From: Caulobacter sp. Root655
GTDB taxonomy: Bacteria; Pseudomonadota; Alphaproteobacteria; Caulobacterales; Caulobacteraceae
Assembly (NCBI RefSeq): GCF_001427665.1
Contig: NZ_LMHC01000025.1
Span: 124,001 to 188,000 of the forward strand
Length of the DNA: 64,000 nt
Direction of reading: 5' to 3'
Numbering within the stretch: the stretch's first letter is position 1; every line of letters starts with the position of its first letter. The notes beneath the pieces are model-generated. The model searched no databases. It saw only the letters and a list, made by a program, of their open reading frames with translations, and had not been told where the DNA came from. The translations under genes were made by a program, and so were the position numbers. Shown here one piece after another: positions 58,364 through 64,000 of this stretch.

Positions 58364-59080
58364 CTAGCCCGGCGACCGGTTGACTGGCGCGGCGTAGTCC
58401 TTGCCCGCGATGTTCATGGCCTCGATCGCCAGGTCGCCGACGAAGGGGTTGCCGCGCCGCTCGGCCCCGAAGGTCGACATCGGGCCGTGGCCGGGCACGA
58501 ACTGCACGTCGTCGCCCAGCGGCCACAGCTTGCCGGTGATGGCGTCCAGCAGGTCCTGGTGGTTGCCGCGCGGGAAGTCGGTGCGGCCGATCGAGCCCTT
58601 GAACAGCACGTCCCCGACCTGGGCGAAGCGCGCCTGGCGGTGGAAGAAGACCACGTGGCCCGGCGTGTGGCCCGGGCAATGCAGCACCTCGAACTGGGTC
58701 TCGCCCAGGGTGACCACGTCGCCGTCGTCCAGCCAGCGGTCGGTGACGAAGATCCGCGCCTCGGGAATGCCGTAGCGCTCGCCGGTCGACTGGATCTGGT
58801 CGATCCAGAACTGGTCGTCCTTGTGCGGACCCTCGATCGGAACGCCGGTCAGGCGCTTGAGCTCGGCCGCGCCGCCGGCGTGGTCCATGTGGCCGTGGGT
58901 GATCCAGATCTTCTCCAGGGTCAGCCCCTGGTCGGCCAGGGCCGTCATCAGGCGCGGGACCTCGCCGCCCGGGTCGATCACGGCGGCCTTCATCGTCTTG
59001 GCGCACCAGACGATCGTGCAGTTCTGCTGCAGCGGCGTGACCGGCGCGATGACGGCGCGGATCGGCATTTCGGCGGACAT
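58364..59080 (-). CDS. MBL-fold metallohydrolase (glyoxalase II-like)
   Basis: The 238-aa hydrolase of the GloB-like family has the metal motif THGHMDHAGG (HxHxDH) near residue 61, CPGHTPGH near residue 134, the metal-bridging Asp in VGDVLFKGSIGRTDFPRG and the final His in VPGHGP near residue 195. It is probably a thioester or persulfide hydrolase; substrate is not identifiable. ATG 59080 is assigned; ATG 59068 is also possible. Confidence 0.92.
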   Translation of the reverse strand: MSAEMPIRAVIAPVTPLQQNCTIVWCAKTMKAAVIDPGGEVPRLMTALADQGLTLEKIWITHGHMDHAGGAAELKRLTGVPIEGPHKDDQFWIDQIQSTGERYGIPEARIFVTDRWLDDGDVVTLGETQFEVLHCPGHTPGHVVFFHRQARFAQVGDVLFKGSIGRTDFPRGNHQDLLDAITGKLWPLGDDVQFVPGHGPMSTFGAERRGNPFVGDLAIEAMNIAGKDYAAPVNRSPG

Positions 59081-59103
59081 GCCTGGAGCTCCAAAACGAG
59101 AAA

Positions 59104-59131
59104 CGGGCGGAGATCCGAAGACCTCCGCCCG
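59104..59131. terminator. Hairpin between the permease and MBL-hydrolase genes
   Basis: cgggcggag and ctccgcccg form a stem over a ten-base loop. It lies in the 86-bp gap downstream of the permease stop. Only a weak T-rich tract follows, so termination efficiency is uncertain. Confidence 0.55.
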
Positions 59132-59166
59132 CTCGAACTAAGCGTTATCGGCTCAGGATCAAGAGT

Positions 59167-60720
59167 TTAGTCCTGACCCGGCCGCTTGCCGGTCGGCGTC
59201 GGCGGCGCGGCGATCACCGGCGCGTCGTCGTCCAGCTCGTGCACTTCGCCGCGCAGGCCGCGGCCGACGTGGCTCTTGCGGTAGCCGTAGGCGAAGTAGA
59301 ACACCAGGCCGATACAGGCCCAGATCGGCAGCAGCAGCTTGGCCTTCATCGGCAGGTAGAAGAACAGCACCAGGCAGCCGGCGATGGCCAGCGGGGCGAT
59401 GATCCAGACCAGCGGCGTCTTGAACGGACGGCGGCGGTCCGGATCCTTGATCCGCAGCATCATCACCGCGATCGCCACCATCAGGAAGGCGAACAGGGTG
59501 CCGGAGTTGGAGATGTCGGCCAGCTGGCCGACCGGGAAGAACGCTGCCGCCACCAGCACCAGGCCGCCGGTGACCATGGTCACGATGTGCGGGGTCTTGT
59601 ACTTCGGGTGGACCTTGCTGAGCACTTCCGGCAGCAGGCCGTCACGCGACATCACGAAGAAGATCCGGGTCTGGCCGTAGATCATCATCAGGATGACCGA
59701 GGGCAGGGCCAGGCCGGCGGCGAGGCCGAGCAGGTTGCCGACGGCCGGGTGGCCGATCTCGCGCAGCACGTGGGCCAGGGCTTCACGCGAGCAGACCAGC
59801 GGCATGGAGCCGACGGCGGTGATTTCCTTGCAGCGGGCCGCCAGTTCGATCGAGCCGGGGTTGAGGACTTCGCCGTGCAGGCCGAACACCGGTTGGGCGC
59901 CATAGGAGCCGATCGCGCCGGCCGCGACCAGCAGGTAGAAGATGGTGCAGATGACCAGCGAGCCGATCAGGCCGATCGGCACGTTGACCTGCGGGTTGCG
60001 CGTCTCTTCCGCCGCCGTGGAGACGGCGTCGAAGCCGACATAGGCGAAGAAGATCGAGGCCCCGGCCCCGATGACCCCGGCGGTGGCCAGGGGCGCGAAG
60101 GGGTGGAAGTTTTCCATCTTCATGACCGGCAGGGCCAGGACGACGAAGGCGCTGAGGGCGGCGATCTTGATGGCGACCAGGACGCCGTTGACCGTGGCGC
60201 TTTCCTTGGTGCCCAGCACCAGCAGCCAGGTGACCAGCAGCGAGATCAGCACGGCCGGCAGGTTGATGATGCCGCCCGCATAGGGACCCGCGACGAGGGC
60301 GTCGGGGATGTTGATGTGCAGCAGGTGCTCGATCAGCCCGACGACGTATCCGGACCATCCAACGGCCACGGCGCTGGCGGCCACGGCGTATTCGAGGATC
60401 AGGGCCCAGCCGACCAGCCAGGCGAAGAACTCGCCCAGCACGGCGTAGGAATAGGTGTAGGCCGAGCCGGCGACCGGCACCATCGAGGCCAGTTCGGCGT
60501 AGCACAGGGCGGCCACGGCGCAGACCGCGCCAGCGATGATGAACGAGAGCAGCATCCCGGGGCCGGCCTTTTGGGCCGCTTCCGCGGTCAGGACGAAGAT
60601 GCCGGTGCCGATGATGCCGCCGATGCCCAGCAGGGTGAGCTGAACGGGGCCAAGCGAGCGATGCAACGACTTCTTCTCGGCCGTGGCTAGAATCGCATCC
60701 AGTGACTTAACGCGCCACAT
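59167..60720 (-). CDS. APC-family amino acid permease
   Basis: The 517-aa inner-membrane transporter has about 12-14 helices. The N-terminal LTLLGIGGIIGTGIFVLTAEAAQKAGPG is the substrate-binding G-x-G-x-x-G-x-G region of cationic/neutral amino acid permeases. Other family features are YAELASMVPVAGSAYTYSYAVLGEF and FFAYVGFDAVSTAAEETRNPQ. A charged C-terminal tail is cytoplasmic. GGAGGAAAT precedes ATG 60720. Substrate unknown. Confidence 0.93.
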   Translation of the reverse strand: MWRVKSLDAILATAEKKSLHRSLGPVQLTLLGIGGIIGTGIFVLTAEAAQKAGPGMLLSFIIAGAVCAVAALCYAELASMVPVAGSAYTYSYAVLGEFFAWLVGWALILEYAVAASAVAVGWSGYVVGLIEHLLHINIPDALVAGPYAGGIINLPAVLISLLVTWLLVLGTKESATVNGVLVAIKIAALSAFVVLALPVMKMENFHPFAPLATAGVIGAGASIFFAYVGFDAVSTAAEETRNPQVNVPIGLIGSLVICTIFYLLVAAGAIGSYGAQPVFGLHGEVLNPGSIELAARCKEITAVGSMPLVCSREALAHVLREIGHPAVGNLLGLAAGLALPSVILMMIYGQTRIFFVMSRDGLLPEVLSKVHPKYKTPHIVTMVTGGLVLVAAAFFPVGQLADISNSGTLFAFLMVAIAVMMLRIKDPDRRRPFKTPLVWIIAPLAIAGCLVLFFYLPMKAKLLLPIWACIGLVFYFAYGYRKSHVGRGLRGEVHELDDDAPVIAAPPTPTGKRPGQD

Positions 60721-60989
60721 ATTTCCTCCAGAGACCCGCGGCTCCCCCCGGGGGCCGCGTAGACAAATTTTGCGGACCGTGGCCCGGTTAAAGGGACGCG
60801 GTCAAGGTAAAGCGGAGGGTGTGCGTAAATGTTCGCCCTTGTGGTTGCAATATGGGCCATGGGCTGCCGCATGAATGTTGCGACGCAGCACGCTCTGTAG
60901 CCGTTACTGCCTCCTGCTTGGGCGATGACGATTGCGACGCGGCAGGCTAGTCGCTTGGCGATTTCCGCGCCCGCCGCTAAACCCGCCGC

Positions 60990-63431
60990 GTGACCCTTCC
61001 CATCCATGAGGCCTTGCCGGCCCTGAAGTCCGCCCTGGCGGAGCGCGAGGCCGCCGTGCTGGTGGCCCCGCCCGGCGCGGGCAAGACCACGGTCGTGCCC
61101 CTGGCCCTGCTGGACCAGCCCTGGGTGGGCGACGGCAAGATCGTCATGCTCGAGCCCCGGCGGCTGGCGGCCCGGGCGGCGGCCTCGCGGATGGCCCAGA
61201 GCCTGGGCGAGAGCGTCGGCGACACGGTCGGCTTCCGGGTCAGGCTGCAGTCGAAGGTCTCGGGCCGCACGCGAATCGAGGTGGTGACCGAGGGGGTCTT
61301 CACCCGGATGATTCTCGACGATCCCGGCCTGGACGGCGTGGCCGCGGTGATCTTCGACGAGTTCCACGAGCGCAGCCTCGACGCCGACCTCGGCCTGGCC
61401 CTGGCCCGCGACGCCCAAGGCCTGGTGCGCGAGGACCTGAAGATCCTGGTGATGTCGGCCACCCTCGACGGCGGGCGAATCTCGGCCCTGCTGGGCGACG
61501 CCCCGATCGTCGAGAGCCAGGGGCGGATGTTCCCGGTCGACACCCGCCACCTGGGTCGCGACGAACGTCAGCGCCTGGAGGAGCGCGTGGTCCGCGCCGT
61601 CGAGCGGGCCCTGGCGGAGGAGGGCGGCAGCCTGCTGGTCTTCCTGCCGGGCCAGGGCGAGATCCGCCGCGTCGAGACCCTGCTGCGTGAGCGGTTGCGG
61701 CGTCCCGAGGTCGATGTCACGCCGTTGTACGGGGCGCTCGACCCGGTCGAGCAGGACCGCGCCGTGGCCCCGGCCCAGCCCGGGCGGCGCAAGGTGGTGC
61801 TGGCCACCTCGATCGCCGAGACCAGCTTGACCATCGAGGGCGTGCGAGTGGTCATCGACTGCGGCCTGGCCCGCGTGCCGCGTTTCGATCCCTCCAGCGG
61901 CCTGACCCGGCTGGAGACGGTGCGGGTGTCGCGCGCCGCCGCCGACCAGCGCCGGGGCCGGGCGGGACGCACCGAGCCGGGCGTCTGCTACCGCCTGTGG
62001 GACGAGCCGGAGACCCGGGCCCTGCCGGCCTTCGCCCGGCCCGAGATCCTGGAAGCGGACCTGTCGAGCCTGGCCTTGAACCTGGCCCGCTGGGGGGCGC
62101 GCGACGCCGCGAACCTGGCCTTCCTCGACGCGCCGCCGGCCGCCGCCTTCAACGAGGCCCGGACCCTGCTCAACCGCCTGCAGGCCCTGGACGGGCAGGG
62201 CGGCCTGACCGCCCACGGCCGGGCCCTGGCCGAGATGCCGCTGGCCCCGCGCCTGGCCCACATGGTGGTGCGCGCCGCCGCCGCCGGCCAGGCCGGGCGC
62301 GGGGCCCAGATCGCCGCCGTGCTCAGCGAACAGGGGCTGGGCGGCCGCGACGTCGACCTGCGCCACCGGCTGGAGAGCTTCGGCCGCGACCGCTCGCCCA
62401 GGGCCCGCGACGCCCGGACGCTGTCCGAGCGCTGGGCTCGCGTCGCCGGCAGGCCGTCAGGCGCCGCGCCGCTGGACGACGCCCTGCTGCTGGCCGAGGC
62501 CTATCCGGAGCGGGTGGCCAAGGCGCGCGGCAAGCCGGGCGAGTACCAACTGGCCGGCGGGCGCGGCGTCTATCTGGAGCCGACCGACGCCCTGGCTCGC
62601 GAGACCTGGCTGGCGGTCGGCGAACTGGGCGGCGGCGAGGCCCACGACCGCATCCTGCTGGCCGCGCCGCTCGACGAGGCCGCCCTGCGCGAAGCCTTCG
62701 CCGACCGGCTGGTCGCCGAGGACCGGCTGGAGCCCGACACGAGGGGCAAGGTCCGGGCCCGCCGGCTGCTGCGCCTGGGCAAGCTGGTGATCGAGGAGCG
62801 GCTGCTCGACAAGGTCGATCCGGTCCTGGTGGCCAGGGCGTTGCTGGACCAGGTGGTCCGCGAGGGGCTTTGCGCCGTGCCGCTGGGCGAGGGGACGCAG
62901 GCCCTGCGTCGCCGCGTGGCCTTCCTGCGGGCGATCGACGCGGCGACCTGGCCCGACCTGTCGGACGCCGCCCTGCTGGAGCGCCTGCCCGAGTGGCTGG
63001 AGCCGCTGCTGGCCGGCCGCTCGTCCCTGGCCTCGTTGAGCGACGCCGCCCTGGCCGACGCCCTGCGAACCTTGATCCCCTGGGAGACCCAGCGAAAGCT
63101 CGACGCCCTGGCCCCGGCCCGGTTCACCGCCCCGACCGGCTCCAGCTTCGCCATCGACTACGGCGCCGACGGCGGGCCGCGCATCGATGTGCGGGTTCAG
63201 GAACTGTTCGGCCTGACGGCCCACCCGACCGTGGCCGGGGTGTCCCTGGTGCTGGCGCTGCTGTCGCCCGGCCACAAGCCGATCCAGATCACCCGCGACC
63301 TGCCGGGCTTCTGGCGCGGCTCGTGGCGCGAGGTGAAGAGCGAGATGAAGGGCCGCTATCCGAGGCATGTGTGGCCGGACGACCCGGCGGCCGCCGCGCC
63401 GACGACGCGGGCCAAACCTCGGGGAACTTGA
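60990..63431 (+). CDS. hrpB: ATP-dependent RNA helicase HrpB
   Basis: The 813-aa DEAH-type helicase has Walker A PPGAGKTTVVPLALL at residues 26-40, motif Ia LEPRRLAARAAA, and motif II IFDEFHERSLDADLGLAL. Motif III is SATL, motif V is ATSIAETSLTIEGVRVVIDCG, and motif VI is QRRGRAGRTEPG. The long C-terminal HrpB domain ends GRYPRHVWPDDP. GTG 60990 is the start. The 269 bp upstream are the divergent promoter region with the permease; a G/C hairpin (about 60735-60757) lies within the permease leader. Confidence 0.96.
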   Translation: MTLPIHEALPALKSALAEREAAVLVAPPGAGKTTVVPLALLDQPWVGDGKIVMLEPRRLAARAAASRMAQSLGESVGDTVGFRVRLQSKVSGRTRIEVVTEGVFTRMILDDPGLDGVAAVIFDEFHERSLDADLGLALARDAQGLVREDLKILVMSATLDGGRISALLGDAPIVESQGRMFPVDTRHLGRDERQRLEERVVRAVERALAEEGGSLLVFLPGQGEIRRVETLLRERLRRPEVDVTPLYGALDPVEQDRAVAPAQPGRRKVVLATSIAETSLTIEGVRVVIDCGLARVPRFDPSSGLTRLETVRVSRAAADQRRGRAGRTEPGVCYRLWDEPETRALPAFARPEILEADLSSLALNLARWGARDAANLAFLDAPPAAAFNEARTLLNRLQALDGQGGLTAHGRALAEMPLAPRLAHMVVRAAAAGQAGRGAQIAAVLSEQGLGGRDVDLRHRLESFGRDRSPRARDARTLSERWARVAGRPSGAAPLDDALLLAEAYPERVAKARGKPGEYQLAGGRGVYLEPTDALARETWLAVGELGGGEAHDRILLAAPLDEAALREAFADRLVAEDRLEPDTRGKVRARRLLRLGKLVIEERLLDKVDPVLVARALLDQVVREGLCAVPLGEGTQALRRRVAFLRAIDAATWPDLSDAALLERLPEWLEPLLAGRSSLASLSDAALADALRTLIPWETQRKLDALAPARFTAPTGSSFAIDYGADGGPRIDVRVQELFGLTAHPTVAGVSLVLALLSPGHKPIQITRDLPGFWRGSWREVKSEMKGRYPRHVWPDDPAAAAPTTRAKPRGT

Positions 63432-63474
63432 AAGATTTCAGTGGGTTGGGTGGAATCGGCGTGCGGCGGTTCGC

Positions 63475-63646
63475 ACCCTCTCCCGGAGGGGAGAGGGTGG
63501 GGCCCGCCGCGCAGCGGTGGGAGGGTGAGGGGTGACGCCGTCAGCCGCCCATCCCCAACGCCCTGCCGGCACGCCGTCCAACGTCTAAACCCCTCACCCT
63601 CCCACGCTTGCAGCGTGGGCCCCTCCCTCTCCCTTTGGGAGAGGGT
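63475..63646. repeat. Inverted-repeat element (family A-like, divergent)
   Basis: Left arm ccctctcccggaggggagag, right arm ccctctccctttgggagagg, with inner pairs gtgggagggtgagggg and cccctcaccctccca. The overall design matches the other family A elements but the sequence differs. It lies between hrpB and the aminopeptidase gene. Confidence 0.75.
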
Positions 63647-63658
63647 TCAACAACGCGC

Positions 63659-64000
63659 CTAAAGCGGCGCGCAGACCGCCTCCAGCCACGCCCGCACCTC
63701 CGGTTCCACCCGCGGCCCGATCTCCTTCACGACCCGCGCGTGATAGGCGTCGAACTGGGCGATCTCCTCAGGGCTCAGCAGGCTCTTGTCGACCAGGCGG
63801 CGGTCGATCGGGGCCAGGGTCAGGGCCTGGAAGCGGTGCATCGGCCGGTCGCCGTCGCCGACCGGCTCGGCGGGCATCACCACCTCGAGGTTCTCGATGC
63901 GGATGCCGTATTCGCCGTCCTTGTAGTAGCCGGGCTCGTTGGAGACGATCATCCCCGGCTGCAGGGCCACGGTGTTGGGCGCTTTGGAAATCCGGTGCGG
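63659..64000 (-). CDS. Aminopeptidase P (M24), C-terminal part
   Basis: Only the last 113 codons are in the window. HRISKAPNTVALQPGMIVSNEPGYYKDGEYGIRIENLEVVMP has the metal-ligand Glu in SNEPGYY and in RIENL, the hallmark of Xaa-Pro aminopeptidases. The rest (the creatinase-like N-terminal domain and catalytic core) lies beyond position 64000. The C-terminus ends WLEAVCAPL. Confidence 0.9.
   Translation of the reverse strand, partial: PHRISKAPNTVALQPGMIVSNEPGYYKDGEYGIRIENLEVVMPAEPVGDGDRPMHRFQALTLAPIDRRLVDKSLLSPEEIAQFDAYHARVVKEIGPRVEPEVRAWLEAVCAPL

Overview
The window is high-GC alphaproteobacterial chromosome, best read as a Caulobacter or close Caulobacteraceae relative. The strongest evidence is a complete holdfast polysaccharide cluster (hfsD / hfsA-hfsB-hfsC and hfsE-hfsF-hfsG-hfsH) with the family-typical content. 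Supporting evidence is the GatCAB set, an ATCase plus pseudo-dihydroorotase pair, GANTC sites in a key promoter region, and several kinds of intergenic palindromic repeat. Gene identities come from reading translations and motifs, not from database searches.

Layout. 0-7.2 kb: housekeeping genes (pyrC', pyrB, ruvX, gatC, gatA, gatB), interrupted by palindromic repeats and by a frameshifted DUF559 nuclease gene flanked by inverted repeats. 7.3-10.4 kb: small envelope proteins (Ser/Ala-rich, RcnB-like), a glutathione transferase, a Sel1-like protein, and a RelE/ParE-type toxin with a 58-aa antitoxin. 10.4-21.9 kb: the holdfast cluster in divergent arms, separated by about 2.2 kb that holds DUF1304, membrane-LuxR and DUF4199 genes plus an unexplained stretch. 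22.0-22.3 kb: tRNA-Ser(GCU) with the C-terminal remnant of a tyrosine integrase beside it. 22.4-33.5 kb: a hypothetical secreted protein, a divergent TonB-like gene and a compact type II secretion operon (gspI-J-L-M-C-D-K-G-O-E-F) whose genes mostly overlap by ATGA.

33.6-37.2 kb: two tandem TetR paralogues diverging from a Coq4-like / PF10118 diiron-like / DUF2147 group. 37.3-41.6 kb: the Mla phospholipid-trafficking operon (mlaA-C-D-E-F plus a secreted protein), with an 11-G run inside mlaF. 41.7-47.3 kb: a second glutathione transferase, a 1451-aa GAF/multi-PAS hybrid histidine kinase and a single-domain response regulator. 47.5-49.7 kb: a single ORF fusing EgtB and EgtD of ergothioneine synthesis. 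49.7-50.9 kb: small stress-type proteins and a DUF1345 membrane protein.

50.9-58.4 kb is the most system-like accessory locus. A probable minus-strand operon encodes an OmpR-type regulator, a sensor kinase, an EF-hand lipoprotein, a MacA-like adaptor with an inserted Gly-rich plus LTXXQ-like segment, and MacB-like ATPase and permease subunits. A second four-EF-hand secreted protein diverges from it. My inference is an envelope- or calcium-responsive efflux module. 58.4-64 kb: an MBL-fold hydrolase, an APC permease, the helicase HrpB, a palindromic repeat element and the C-terminal part of an aminopeptidase P.
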